In this document: positions 40,733-49,955 of the stretch, piece by piece
Layout: each line of letters opens with the position of its first letter
Position numbering within the stretch: the first letter of the stretch is position 1
DNA from: Candidatus Saccharibacteria bacterium oral taxon 488
GTDB lineage: Bacteria; Patescibacteriota; Saccharimonadia; Saccharimonadales; Saccharimonadaceae
Reading direction: 5' to 3'
Length of the DNA stretch: 64,000 nucleotides
Assembly (NCBI GenBank): GCA_010202115.1
Contig: CP047917.1
Location: 62,001 to 126,000, forward strand
Notes under the pieces: model-generated
Database searches by the model: none
What the model was told of the DNA's origin: nothing
Seen by the model: the letters and a program-made list of their open reading frames with translations, nothing else
Made by a program: the position numbers and the translations under genes

Positions 40733-41460
40733 TTGAGATTAACTTGATTCCCGATGTCAAGCGCGAGCTGCTTCGGGCAAAAATGATGCGCAACACCGTG
40801 ACAGCGATGTCGATAACCGTCAGCATGATCGCGGTCGGAGTGGCGGTTGCTCTCGGCTTAATCTTTGGTGGTCAGATAGCCTTGGAGGCGCTGCATGATG
40901 GAACAATTAAGAGTAAGACGCGCGAGCTGACGTCGATTGAAGATCTCGATAAGTTAGTGACCATTCAGCATCAGCTGGCGACAATTAACAAACTATCAAG
41001 TGAGCGTCAGGCCGATTCGCGGCTATTTGACGTGATGACGGCGGTCAATCCGGTGGCGCCAAATAGTATTAAAATTGCGACGCTAAAACTCAAGCCAGAG
41101 TCACGGACAATTACTATTGAGGGATCAGCTGAGAATGGCTATATTGCGCTGGAGATATTTAAGAAGACGATTACCAATACGACTGTGCAGACAACACAAA
41201 ATGGGCAAGAGGTTAAACAGCCGCTGGCTGAGAATCTGCAGGCGGGTGAGGCCAGCTTTGGTGAAGATGCCAACGGTAAGAAGGTGTTGCGCTTCTCGTT
41301 CACGTTTACCTATCCGGCAGAATTGTTTTCGAAAACGAGTGGCTCAGTGGTGATTGCGACGCCAAACGGTAAAGTTGATGTGACTGATTCGCGGCTGGGG
41401 GTACCAGAGAGCCTATTTGCCAAGAAGCCAAAAGACGCTTCAAATAAGGAGAAAAACTAA
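40729..41460 (+). CDS. pilN: Type IV pilus alignment protein PilN
   Basis: Begins MIEINLIPDVKRELLRAK, the conserved PilN cytoplasmic peptide that docks on PilM, followed by one membrane helix (about 27-50) and a periplasmic-side coiled coil plus ferredoxin-like fold. 243 aa. GTG start overlapping the pilM stop (GTGA). As a CPR cell has no classical outer membrane, the complex must work across a single envelope membrane (inference). Confidence 0.88.
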   Translation: MIEINLIPDVKRELLRAKMMRNTVTAMSITVSMIAVGVAVALGLIFGGQIALEALHDGTIKSKTRELTSIEDLDKLVTIQHQLATINKLSSERQADSRLFDVMTAVNPVAPNSIKIATLKLKPESRTITIEGSAENGYIALEIFKKTITNTTVQTTQNGQEVKQPLAENLQAGEASFGEDANGKKVLRFSFTFTYPAELFSKTSGSVVIATPNGKVDVTDSRLGVPESLFAKKPKDASNKEKN

Positions 41461-42137
41461 TGCCTGAAAATAAAGACATTGCCATCCGTAAACGCCAGCA
41501 GATTGATTCATCAAAGAAAACCATGTTTCTGTTCGTGGCGGGTGCGGCATTTGTGAGTGGCGTGGCAATTGTGGTGTCGTTCTTCCTCGTGCGGCAGATT
41601 TTGTTTCATGGCGCAGTTGTCCTTGCGAAGCAAGACACCATCAACACACTGGAGAATAATAAAAAGGCGGCCGAGTCGCTCAAAGATAATGTGCGTTCAC
41701 TAGAGGCGAATGAGGCGCTTAACTCAGTGAAGTTAAAGGATAGTAGTAGTCCATTGCAGACGATTCTTGATGCACTGCCGGCTAGTGCGAATGCCGATGC
41801 GCTTGGTGCGTCCATCCAGAAGAAGTTCGTTAATGGCATCGCCGGTCTGTCACTAGAAAGTATCTCGGTCCACTATACGGCGAATGAGTCGGGTGCGGAG
41901 CAAGAGGACGCTGGTGATGGTCGCTCGGCGGTGAGTTTTACCATGACAGTGAGCGGCACGTCATCGAGCCTCAAGGAGCTATTGACGCGCTTTGAAAAAT
42001 CAATTCGGGTTATCAATATTACCGAGATCGAGATGCAGGCCAGCGAGGACGGCAAGATGACGATGGATATCTCTGGCAAGGCTTATTTTGAGCCGGCGCA
42101 AAAAGTTGGATTAGGAAAGAAGGTGATCAAGCCATGA
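41460..42137 (+). CDS. pilO: Type IV pilus alignment protein PilO-like
   Basis: 225 aa: a basic cytoplasmic head, a membrane helix (about 23-47), a coiled coil (about 55-90) and a C-terminal ferredoxin-like domain (VSFTMTVSGTSSSLKELLTR). Weak in sequence, but the topology and position directly after pilN support PilO. AAGGAG upstream. The ATG overlaps the pilN stop by one base. Confidence 0.82.
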   Translation: MPENKDIAIRKRQQIDSSKKTMFLFVAGAAFVSGVAIVVSFFLVRQILFHGAVVLAKQDTINTLENNKKAAESLKDNVRSLEANEALNSVKLKDSSSPLQTILDALPASANADALGASIQKKFVNGIAGLSLESISVHYTANESGAEQEDAGDGRSAVSFTMTVSGTSSSLKELLTRFEKSIRVINITEIEMQASEDGKMTMDISGKAYFEPAQKVGLGKKVIKP

Positions 42138-42364
42138 AGAAGAGCGATATAGCGATGATTGTGTTGATAGCCAGTCTCGGCGTTGTAGTGGCATATTTCG
42201 TTGCCAGTAGTATTCCGTTCTTGCGCGTACCGTCATCAGGTGTAGAGGTACAGACGATATCAAAAATTAGTCCAGATATTGAGCAGCCGGATAAGGCAGT
42301 GTTTCATCGCGATGCTATTAACCCAACGGTGGAAGCAATTGTTGGTAAAGCGACTGGTAGTTAG
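42134..42364 (+). CDS. Small membrane protein in the pilP position, 76 aa
   Basis: One N-terminal membrane helix (IAMIVLIASLGVVVAYFV) and a short extracytoplasmic tail of about 45 residues. It overlaps pilO by four bases (ATGA) and lies 12 bases before pilB. It sits where pilP is found in proteobacterial loci, but shows no PilP lipobox or domain. A lineage-specific pilus component is the likeliest role (inference from context). Confidence 0.72.
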   Translation: MKKSDIAMIVLIASLGVVVAYFVASSIPFLRVPSSGVEVQTISKISPDIEQPDKAVFHRDAINPTVEAIVGKATGS

Positions 42365-42376
42365 CGCGGAGGTGAT

Positions 42377-44140
42377 ATGGCGCTACTGACGGATGATATG
42401 CAGGGAAAATTGATTGGCTTGCTGACGAGCGAGGGCTTGATTGAGCGGTCGGTTGTTAAGGAGGCGCAAAAGCGTGCCAGCGAGTCGGGTAAGCCGTTAC
42501 TGTCGCTGTTGACCGAGGAGCACCTTTTGGAGAATGAATTATTGGTGCATGCGGTGGCGCAATTGTCTGGTGTGCCGTATGTTAATCTCGCAAGCAGCGT
42601 GATTGAGCAGCACATCTTGAACCTGCTGCCGGAGGATGTTGCCGAGCGATTTATGGCGGTACCGCTGGCCGAGGTGCAGGGGCGCTTGGCGGTGGCGATG
42701 ATTGACGCCAATAATGTCCAGGCGGTTGACTACCTAGCAAATCGTATTCAGCGGCCGCTGAAGGTATTTATGGCCTCCGAAGAAAGCATCCGTCATGTCC
42801 TTGGCCAGTACAGAACAGACTTATCATCGGTCAATGAGGCAGCGGAGGACTCACAGCGCGAAGCACTGGATGAGTCGTCGCAGAACATTGTGACGATCGT
42901 TCAAGATTCGCCGATCTCGCGGGCGCTTAGTACAATCCTAGAGTATGCAGTAAAGAGCCATGCCTCGGACGTGCACATTGAGCCGTTAGAAAAGGCGTTG
43001 AAAATTCGCTGCCGTGTTGATGGCGTGTTGCGGGAAATTATGCAGCTACCAAAAAGTATTGAACCAGCGCTGGTTAGCCGTATTAAAATTCTATCAAATC
43101 TCAAAATTGATGAGCATCGAATTCCGCAGGATGGCCAGTTTGCAGTCAATGTGGCTGGCAAGGACGTCGACCTACGTATCGCGATTTCGCCGGTGGTATG
43201 GGGAGAGCAGGTGGTGATTCGTCTGCTTGATAAGACAGGTAACTCGTTTGATCTGACTGATATGGGGTATGCTGGGCGGGCACTGAGAGCCATCAAAAAA
43301 GGCATCAAGCGGCCGAGCGGAATGATTTTGACGTCTGGGCCGACTGGTTCGGGTAAGTCAACCAGTTTGTATGCGCTGATCAAGGAAATCAAGGACGACT
43401 CGATCAATATTGTGACGCTGGAGGATCCGGTGGAGTACAAGATTGACGGCGTCAATCAGATTCAGGTGCACGCTGATGTTGGACTGACGTTTGCATCGGG
43501 CTTACGGTCAATCCTCCGGCAGGATCCCGACGTGGTGATGGTCGGTGAGATCCGCGATACTGAGACGGCGAACTTGGCGGTGCAAGCGGCATTGACCGGA
43601 CACTTGGTATTTTCGACGCTGCACACTAATTCGGCGGCGGGTGTGCTGCCGCGGCTGTTGGATATGGGGATTGAACCGTTCTTGATTGCTAGTACCGTAA
43701 ATACTATCATTGGTCAACGGCTGGTCAGGCGGGTGGCGCCAAAATATGATTCATATCAATCGTCACCACTTGAAACGGAGACCATTCAGTCAACGGTTGG
43801 CCACCTCCTGCCAAAAACCCAGGCTGACATATCGACTGTTTCGCAGGATTTGGGCTACAAGGCCTTGCCATTATCTGGTCAAGCCGCTTATACTTTAGTC
43901 AGGGGCCGCGATATGCCGCAGACGCCGCAAGGTTACTCTGGCCGGTGCGGTTTGTACGAGGTTATGGACGTCACTGAGGAAGTTCAAAACCTGATCGTCA
44001 AGCGGGCAACGAGCGCCGAGATTCAGCGGCTCGCCATTCAGCAAGGCATGATAACGATGCGTCAAGATGGTTATCTCAAGGCGCTCAGTGGCGTGACAAC
44101 ATTAGAAGAAGTAAATCGGGTAGCAGCCGATACAGCATAA
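42377..44140 (+). CDS. pilB: Type IV pilus extension ATPase PilB
   Basis: Hexameric motor for pilus assembly. 587 aa. The N-terminal MshEN-like domain (1-160) is followed by HASDVHIEPLEKALKIRCRVDG, Walker A TSGPTGSGKSTSLYAL (near 320), the Asp box TLEDPVEY, Walker B DPDVVMVGEIRDTETA and the His box TGHLVFSTLHTNSA. The C-terminal tetracysteine zinc module, normally two C-x-x-C pairs, has no matching cysteines: the first site reads VRRVAPKYDSYQ and the second GRDMPQTPQGYSGRCG. Translation follows the small membrane gene with GGAGG upstream. Confidence 0.95.
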   Translation: MALLTDDMQGKLIGLLTSEGLIERSVVKEAQKRASESGKPLLSLLTEEHLLENELLVHAVAQLSGVPYVNLASSVIEQHILNLLPEDVAERFMAVPLAEVQGRLAVAMIDANNVQAVDYLANRIQRPLKVFMASEESIRHVLGQYRTDLSSVNEAAEDSQREALDESSQNIVTIVQDSPISRALSTILEYAVKSHASDVHIEPLEKALKIRCRVDGVLREIMQLPKSIEPALVSRIKILSNLKIDEHRIPQDGQFAVNVAGKDVDLRIAISPVVWGEQVVIRLLDKTGNSFDLTDMGYAGRALRAIKKGIKRPSGMILTSGPTGSGKSTSLYALIKEIKDDSINIVTLEDPVEYKIDGVNQIQVHADVGLTFASGLRSILRQDPDVVMVGEIRDTETANLAVQAALTGHLVFSTLHTNSAAGVLPRLLDMGIEPFLIASTVNTIIGQRLVRRVAPKYDSYQSSPLETETIQSTVGHLLPKTQADISTVSQDLGYKALPLSGQAAYTLVRGRDMPQTPQGYSGRCGLYEVMDVTEEVQNLIVKRATSAEIQRLAIQQGMITMRQDGYLKALSGVTTLEEVNRVAADTA

Positions 44141-44158
44141 AAGAAAAGGGGGACGATT

Positions 44159-45229
44159 ATGAACAATCAAGAATTACGCATCGAAATTTTACTCGAAGAG
44201 GTGGTTAAAAAGCGGGCCTCAGACCTTCACATTCAAGTGGGCCTGCCACCGATGCTGCGTATTGACGGAACGTTGGTCGCAGCAACGGGCACGCAGCCGC
44301 TTGATGAGGCAACCGTGGAGCGGCTGGTATTTCAGATTCTTGATGAGGATCAGCGGCAAATTTTGCTCAAAGATAAGGAGTTTGACTTTTCGTTTGCGTT
44401 CGGTACACTGGGACGATTCCGGGTGAATGCCTTTCATGAGAGGGGTAATTTGGCAGCGGCGCTGCGCTTAATTCCAAACGAGATCAAGACTGCGCAGGAG
44501 CTGGGCATGCCGCCAATTGTCAATACATTTGCCGATTTCCCACGCGGTTTGGTGTTGGTGACGGGGCCGACTGGCTCTGGTAAATCGACGACGCTGGCGG
44601 CGCTGGTCGACAAAATTAACGCCGAAAAGTCGCAGCACATCATTACTATCGAAGACCCGATCGAATTTACGCACAAGTCAAAAAAATCAGTGGTGGTGCA
44701 GCGCGAGGTTCATTATGATACCTATTCATTCTCGGCGGCGCTACGTTCCAGCCTCCGTCAAGATCCAGACGTGGTGCTGATCGGCGAGATGCGCGACCTC
44801 GAGACGATCTCGGCGGCGATTACCATTGCCGAGACCGGGCACTTGGTGTTTGCGACGCTACACACCAACTCGGCGGCACAGTCTATTGATCGTATGATCG
44901 ACGTCTTTCCGCCGCATCAGCAGCCGCAGATTCGGGCGCAGCTATCGAACATTCTGATGGCAATTTGTTCGCAGCGACTAGTGCCATCCATTGGTGGCGG
45001 CCGGGTGGTGGCGGCCGAGATCATGATTGCCAATCCGGCGGTGCGTAATATCATTCGCGAAGGCAAGAGCCATCAGCTGGATGCTGTCATTCAGACGGGC
45101 GCTGATCAAGGCATGCAGACGATGGACCGGACGCTGGTAAATCTGGTGCAAAACGGTACGATTACCTATGACAGTGCCCGTGAGTTTGCGGTTGATCTAG
45201 CGGAGTTTGAGCGGCTTATTCGAGGATAA
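44159..45229 (+). CDS. pilT: Type IV pilus retraction ATPase PilT
   Basis: 356 aa. RASDLHIQVGLPPMLRIDGTL, Walker A VTGPTGSGKSTTLAAL (near 138), ITIEDPIEF, Walker B DPDVVLIGEMRDLETI, the His box ETGHLVFATLHTNSAAQSIDR and the PilT-specific AIRNIIR-like VRNIIREGKSHQLD motif. Its presence next to pilB implies retractable pili, used for twitching or DNA uptake. AAAAGGGGG precedes the ATG. Confidence 0.95.
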   Translation: MNNQELRIEILLEEVVKKRASDLHIQVGLPPMLRIDGTLVAATGTQPLDEATVERLVFQILDEDQRQILLKDKEFDFSFAFGTLGRFRVNAFHERGNLAAALRLIPNEIKTAQELGMPPIVNTFADFPRGLVLVTGPTGSGKSTTLAALVDKINAEKSQHIITIEDPIEFTHKSKKSVVVQREVHYDTYSFSAALRSSLRQDPDVVLIGEMRDLETISAAITIAETGHLVFATLHTNSAAQSIDRMIDVFPPHQQPQIRAQLSNILMAICSQRLVPSIGGGRVVAAEIMIANPAVRNIIREGKSHQLDAVIQTGADQGMQTMDRTLVNLVQNGTITYDSAREFAVDLAEFERLIRG

Positions 45230-45232
45230 CGC

Positions 45233-46444
45233 ATGAAAAAATATTACTATGAGGCCAGAGATTCAGCCACGCAAAAGATCACCAAGTCGGTTGTGCAGGC
45301 TGAGAGTGAGGTTGCCGCAGCGAAGCTGCTGAGCGCTCAAGGCTTCGTGCCGCTGAAAATTGAGCTGCAGGATGAGCGCGAGGGCTTCTTTCAGCGATTA
45401 TCAAATAAAATATCGCCCAAGGATAAGATCGTCTTTACGCGGCAATTAGCGACACTGATTGGCGCGGGATTACCACTGGCGCAGAGTATGCATACTGTGC
45501 TGGAGCAAACGCAAAACAAGCAGATGCAGAACATCATTCAGGAGATAATCTCTGATATCGAAGGTGGTCGGCAACTGTCAAGTGCATTTGAGAAGCATCC
45601 AGAAGTATTTGATAACGTATACGTAGCGTTAGTGGCGGCCGGTGAAGCGTCGGGAACATTGGACGAAGCACTGAAGCGCATCGCATCACAACAGGAAAAA
45701 GATGCAGCAATGATTGGTAAAGTACGTGGCGCTATGGTCTATCCAGCAATTGTGTTGTTAGTAATTATCGCGGTGGTGGTATTTATGCTCGTGATGGTAG
45801 TGCCGCAGGTCGAAGGCCTGTATAGTAGCTTGCACAAAGAACTACCATTCATGACCAAGGTGATGGTGAGTGTCGCTGGCTTTTTGGCGCAGTTTTGGTG
45901 GGCCTTAGTGATTTTGCTTGGCATTGGCTTGTACTTCTTTCAGCAATACCTCAAGACCGAGGCTGGTATTCGCACCAAAGACACTTTCAAGCTGAATGTG
46001 CCAGTGTTTGACACCATGTTCCGGAAACTGTATATGGCGCGCTTTACTCGCACTGGTCAGACGCTTCTCAATAGCGGGGTAGCGATGCTGGACATGCTGC
46101 GCATTACTGCTCGGGCGGTCAATAATTCGATCATCCGTCAAGGCATTGAGCGTGCCAGCGAGAAGGTGAAGGGCGGCAAGGCATTGTCGGTGTCGTTAAA
46201 GAATGAAGATTATATTTTGCCGATGGTGCCACAGATGATCAAGATTGGTGAACAGTCGGGTAAAATCGATGAGATGATGGGTAAGTGCGCACAGATTTAC
46301 GAAGATGAGCTGGACGAGGAGATCAAGGCAATCACGACGACGATTGAGCCGGTGCTGATGGTGGTGCTCGCGGTGGTGGCTGGTGTGATGGTCGGTGCGA
46401 TAATCTTCCCAATTTATAATCTGGTCGGAGACATTAGCCTCTAG
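45233..46444 (+). CDS. pilC: Type IV pilus platform protein PilC
   Basis: 403-aa inner-membrane platform with two GspF repeats. FTRQLATLIGAGLPLAQSM (first repeat) and FTRTGQTLLNSGVAMLDML (second), three membrane helices (about 168-190, 218-236, 370-395) and the DDELDEEIKAITTTIEPVLM-type end (DELDEEIKAITTTIEPVLM). Three bases after pilT. Confidence 0.95.
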   Translation: MKKYYYEARDSATQKITKSVVQAESEVAAAKLLSAQGFVPLKIELQDEREGFFQRLSNKISPKDKIVFTRQLATLIGAGLPLAQSMHTVLEQTQNKQMQNIIQEIISDIEGGRQLSSAFEKHPEVFDNVYVALVAAGEASGTLDEALKRIASQQEKDAAMIGKVRGAMVYPAIVLLVIIAVVVFMLVMVVPQVEGLYSSLHKELPFMTKVMVSVAGFLAQFWWALVILLGIGLYFFQQYLKTEAGIRTKDTFKLNVPVFDTMFRKLYMARFTRTGQTLLNSGVAMLDMLRITARAVNNSIIRQGIERASEKVKGGKALSVSLKNEDYILPMVPQMIKIGEQSGKIDEMMGKCAQIYEDELDEEIKAITTTIEPVLMVVLAVVAGVMVGAIIFPIYNLVGDISL

Positions 46445-46470
46445 ACAATCCATAAGCAGTACAGTATAAT
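46442..46470 (+). promoter_or_regulatory. Major pilin promoter
   Basis: TAGACA (46442-46447), 17-bp spacer, TATAAT (46465-46470). The leader is about 33 nt with a Shine-Dalgarno, so the pilin is transcribed apart from the upstream motor genes. Confidence 0.65.
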
Positions 46471-46509
46471 AGCAAGAGAAAGTTAAGTCACAGAAAGGTG
46501 GGCAACTTC

Positions 46510-46983
46510 ATGGCTCAGCAAAAAGCAAATAAAGGATTCACAATCATCGAAGTCGTGTTGGTGCTAGCAATTGCTGGACTGATATTCTTGATGGTATTCT
46601 TGGCATGGCCGGCTTTACAGCGTAGCCAGCGCGATACACAACGACGGAGCGATGTAACGCGGTTCGTCTCGCAGGTGAATAGTTATGCAACGAATAACAA
46701 GGGAAGTATCCCGAAAACCGATACAGGGTCGATTAATAGCTTCCTTGATTCGTATATGAAACGTGGCAATGGTGAATTCAAGGACCCGCAGACCGGCAAC
46801 AATTACAGCGTGGTAACTGGCGTCGCCCAACAGGGTTCGGCAACGACCGAAAAGATGGTCTATGCTACGAGTGCCCAGTGTGATGGCGAAAATATTGTTG
46901 CCAAAAGTGGTTCGCCGCGGTCATTTGCCGTCAAGGTGCAGCTAGAAGGAAGCGGTGCGTTTTGTAAAGATAACCAAAACTAA
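46510..46983 (+). CDS. pilA: Type IV pilin, probable major subunit
   Basis: A short leader MAQQKANKG is cleaved before FTIIEVVLVLAIAGLIFLMV, the class III signal with Glu5. 157 aa. The globular part has two Cys (SAQCDGE, AFCKD) forming the probable D-loop disulfide. The start at 46510 has AAAGGTGGG upstream, with a GTG at 46498 as the alternative. Its own promoter and terminator, unlike the surrounding motor genes, fit a highly expressed major pilin. Confidence 0.9.
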   Translation: MAQQKANKGFTIIEVVLVLAIAGLIFLMVFLAWPALQRSQRDTQRRSDVTRFVSQVNSYATNNKGSIPKTDTGSINSFLDSYMKRGNGEFKDPQTGNNYSVVTGVAQQGSATTEKMVYATSAQCDGENIVAKSGSPRSFAVKVQLEGSGAFCKDNQN

Positions 46984-47003
46984 GCAGGGACAACGAATTA
47001 TTG

Positions 47004-47035
47004 GCAGCCTCCTACTACCAGGGGGCTGCTTTTTT
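47004..47035 (+). terminator. Major pilin terminator
   Basis: 9-bp stem GCAGCCTCC/GGGGGCTGC (47004-47012 with 47021-47029, one G-T pair), then six T. Confidence 0.85.
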
Positions 47036-47061
47036 CATGATTTCTTGTTACCATTAACAGT

Positions 47062-47928
47062 ATGATGTCAATGATAATACTAGTGGTTGTAGCTGCTCTT
47101 GGTGCGGTGATGGGGAGTTTTATCGGTGCTCAGGTATGGCGAGTTCGTGCTCGGCAGCTGGTTGAAGACAAGCAGGCCGGTGAACCGGTTGATATGCTGG
47201 AGCTCCGCCGCCTAAAGCCGCTGCTGAAACCTCTCAAAGACGATCGGTCACGGTGTCTTTCCTGCGGGCACGAGCTACGCTGGTATGATTTGCTGCCGGT
47301 AGTAAGCTGGCTGGCTGCCAGAGGTCGTTGTCGGTACTGCCAGGCACCGATTGGCTGGATGGAGCTGGGACTCGAGCTGGTAATGGGGGGATTATTTGTC
47401 GCCGTGACGTGGCATGGCATGATGGCGTTTACGGCGCCGCTCGTGATAACCAAGGTTGTAATTGCTCTGATGGGGGTATCGTATTTAGCGTTTCTGTTCG
47501 TGTATGACAAGCGGTGGTTTTTGCTCCCGGATGTGGCGAATTGGCCATTTGTGATGCTAGGAGTACTGTTTGCTGGGATTCACGCGGCAACTGGTCAGCT
47601 ACCGGGCGGAGTGCTTGGACTGATGGCGGCGGTCGTCATTCTTAGTGGCGTATACGCGCTGCTCTATGTCGTGTCACGTGGTCGCTGGATAGGGTTTGGT
47701 GACGTCAAGCTGACACTCGGTCTCTCACTCTTTTTAATGGATTGGCGCCTGGCATTTCTCGCGCTCTTTCTAGCAAATTTACTCGGCACACTACTGGTAC
47801 TACCGGGGATGCTTCGGGGTACAGTACAGCGTGGAGCACGAATACCATTTGGGCCATTATTAATCATTGGCTTTCTTATTGCGTGGTTTTTCGGCGTGAG
47901 GATCGTGGATTGGCTTATCGTGATTTGA
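47062..47928 (+). CDS. pilD: Prepilin peptidase PilD
   Basis: Aspartyl membrane protease that cleaves prepilin leaders and may N-methylate them. 288 aa, about eight membrane helices. The cytoplasmic zinc loop is intact with Cys65, Cys68, Cys90 and Cys93 (RCLSCGHEL; GRCRYCQAPI). The catalytic aspartates lie in VYDKRWFLLPD and GFGDVKL. Substrates are the prepilins at 17.9, 46.5, 48.0, 48.7 and 49.2 kb. The start has TACCAT 7 nt upstream, a weak leaderless -10. Confidence 0.93.
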   Translation: MMSMIILVVVAALGAVMGSFIGAQVWRVRARQLVEDKQAGEPVDMLELRRLKPLLKPLKDDRSRCLSCGHELRWYDLLPVVSWLAARGRCRYCQAPIGWMELGLELVMGGLFVAVTWHGMMAFTAPLVITKVVIALMGVSYLAFLFVYDKRWFLLPDVANWPFVMLGVLFAGIHAATGQLPGGVLGLMAAVVILSGVYALLYVVSRGRWIGFGDVKLTLGLSLFLMDWRLAFLALFLANLLGTLLVLPGMLRGTVQRGARIPFGPLLIIGFLIAWFFGVRIVDWLIVI

Positions 47929-47940
47929 TAGTGCTTATGC

Positions 47941-47946
47941 TATAAT
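47941..47946 (+). promoter_or_regulatory. -10 of the minor-pilin operon
   Basis: TATAAT 9 nt before the ATG at 47956. No clear -35. Confidence 0.5.
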
Positions 47947-47955
47947 AATGAGCAT

Positions 47956-48693
47956 ATGAAGCGGTGGCAATCCGGGTTTACAATCGTTGAAGTGGTGTTG
48001 TTCTTGGCGATCACCGGTCTATTGACCGTTGGCTTGTTAGCTGGCGTGAGCGCTGCGCTGCGTCAACAGCAGTATCATGACGCTGTTCAATCGTTCGCCG
48101 GCTTTATTCGTGATCAGTATAGCCGAGTGATTAGTATCGAGAATGATCGGGGCGATCGCGACACATGTCCTGTTAAGGGTGCAACAAACGACGGAACTCG
48201 GGGCCAGTCGAATTGCGTTGTCGTTGGTCGCTATGTCAAGTCGACGAATTCCGAGGCACGTTCATTTACCGCCTATCCGCTGTATGCTCTGAAACGCTCG
48301 GGAGTGTGGACGTATAGCTATAGTGAAAGTGAGGCAAATACCTATACGGTTGGCTGGGGTGCGCAGGTACGATCACTCACGGCAACTAATACTATTGGTA
48401 GAGAAATTGCTCTATTAATATACCGCGATCCAGACAGCGGGCAGGTTATCGTACGCACGAATGACACACCGTATTCACCGGCTAATATCAGTAATTTTGT
48501 CCGTAATATGCAGCCAAATGGTGGTACGTATACAGCCGATTTGCAGCTGCGGCAGCGAGAGTTTTGTATTTATGATACTGGCTGGTCAGTTGGCCAGAGG
48601 CTGTCAGTCTTTTTGGGTGCAAAGGCTGGCTCGAGCGAGGCGGTGACGGTTGGTCATGCAACAAAGGGGTGTGATAATGAAGCGACGGCATAG
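47956..48693 (+). CDS. Prepilin-like protein (minor pilin / pseudopilin)
   Basis: Leader MKRWQSG, then FTIVEVVLFLAITGLLTVGL with Glu5. 245 aa. The mature part is beta-rich, with Cys residues in TCPVKG, SNCVVVG and REFCIYD. First of four overlapping genes (47956-51102), probably the minor-pilin tip complex that primes assembly. Its 3' end overlaps the next gene. Confidence 0.88.
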   Translation: MKRWQSGFTIVEVVLFLAITGLLTVGLLAGVSAALRQQQYHDAVQSFAGFIRDQYSRVISIENDRGDRDTCPVKGATNDGTRGQSNCVVVGRYVKSTNSEARSFTAYPLYALKRSGVWTYSYSESEANTYTVGWGAQVRSLTATNTIGREIALLIYRDPDSGQVIVRTNDTPYSPANISNFVRNMQPNGGTYTADLQLRQREFCIYDTGWSVGQRLSVFLGAKAGSSEAVTVGHATKGCDNEATA

Positions 48694-49237
48694 CGCCCGG
48701 GGTGATACGATCATCGAAGTAGTCATGGCGGTAGCGATGTTTAGTATGCTGGCGATTGGTATCATGGCGCTTATGAACAGCGGTATTGCAATGGCGCAGC
48801 GGTCGCTAGAGTTGACGCTTGTGCGGCAGCAAATTGATAGTCAAGCAGAAATGCTGCGCTACGTTCATGATAAGTCATCTCAGGCTGGGAGCTCATTTGC
48901 TGCTCTCTGGGATAGAATAAAGAATCGGACGATTGACCATGCTAATTCGGTGCTGAATGTTGATCGATGTCCGGAGGCGATGCCAAGTGGAGGATTTGCA
49001 CTGGCGCCCAACAAAAATACTTTTCAGTTGATTACCAATAAATACGAATTATCATCGACATATGCCAAGGTTTCAACTACTCAAAATCCAACTTCTTTAG
49101 GCATTTCAATTCAGCTGGTGCGCGTTGAAGGTGGCCGCGCCTATGATGCATACATTCAGGCCTGCTGGATGAGTGTGGGGACTGACCGGCCAATGACCAC
49201 GGGGACGATTGTGAGGATGTATGACACCGCAGTATAG
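48677..49237 (+). CDS. Prepilin-like protein with Asp at the +1 position
   Basis: Leader MKRRHSARG followed by DTIIEVVMAVAMFSMLAIGI. Glu5 is kept, but the first mature residue is Asp instead of the usual Phe or Met. 186 aa. The start at 48677 has AAAGGGGTG upstream; the frame is open to 48650. It overlaps both the preceding and following genes. Resembles PilV/GspI-type minor pilins by position. Confidence 0.82.
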   Translation: MKRRHSARGDTIIEVVMAVAMFSMLAIGIMALMNSGIAMAQRSLELTLVRQQIDSQAEMLRYVHDKSSQAGSSFAALWDRIKNRTIDHANSVLNVDRCPEAMPSGGFALAPNKNTFQLITNKYELSSTYAKVSTTQNPTSLGISIQLVRVEGGRAYDAYIQACWMSVGTDRPMTTGTIVRMYDTAV

Positions 49238-49955
49238 ACGATATGGGTTTACCTTGATTGAGTTGATGTTGGCGATGGCATTTGTGTCGGTGTTGCTGCT
49301 GGCAATCGCCACGATAGCAATTCAGGCCGGCAAGCTGTATAATCGAGGCCTCACGCTCAAAAGTATCAATCAGTCCGGCCGCGAGATTAGCGATAGTTTG
49401 CGGCGCGACTTTCTGCAGGCTAATGCTGGCAAGATAAGCGGCAATGCTAACTCGGCCGTTGTCATGGTGCAGGCAGGTGGTGCCGATCGAAGTGGTCGAC
49501 TGTGCCTCGGTGATTATTCATATGTCTGGAATGTGCCAACGGTTGTTTCTGGAGAAGTGAAAGCTGGAGCAGGCATTATTACCGAAGTTGGTGGGCCTCA
49601 TTCTGGTCGTCCAATTAATTTTGCTCGAGTGATTGACCCAGATGGTATGCTGTGTCAAAAAAATCAAACAACAGGGGCGTACGTGTCGACAGTTGCGACG
49701 GATAAGGTGACGCATCTTCTCAAGCCAGCCGGGTCGAATGATGTGGTGTTGGCAATTCATCACATGAAAGCAGCGCGAGTGGTGGGCGATGGCGGAGCGG
49801 ATAGCCTCTATCGTTTGGAGTTTGTACTTGGGACTAGCCAGCTTGAGGCGATTAACACCGCTAATGGCACCTGTAAGCCACCAGCGGACAACAGCGAGAA
49901 TCTCGATTTTTGTGCGATAAATAGCTTTGAGATGATTGTGAGGACAAATGGATAA
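49221..49955 (+). CDS. Prepilin-like protein, PilW/GspJ-like
   Basis: Leader MTPQYRRYG then FTLIELMLAMAFVSVLLLAI with Glu5. 244 aa. The size and the SINQSGREISDSLRRDFLQA segment after the helix resemble PilW/GspJ minor pilins. Cys residues in RLCLGDY, MLCQKN, GTCKPP and DFCAIN. It overlaps its neighbours on both sides, so it is co-translated. Confidence 0.88.
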   Translation: MTPQYRRYGFTLIELMLAMAFVSVLLLAIATIAIQAGKLYNRGLTLKSINQSGREISDSLRRDFLQANAGKISGNANSAVVMVQAGGADRSGRLCLGDYSYVWNVPTVVSGEVKAGAGIITEVGGPHSGRPINFARVIDPDGMLCQKNQTTGAYVSTVATDKVTHLLKPAGSNDVVLAIHHMKAARVVGDGGADSLYRLEFVLGTSQLEAINTANGTCKPPADNSENLDFCAINSFEMIVRTNG

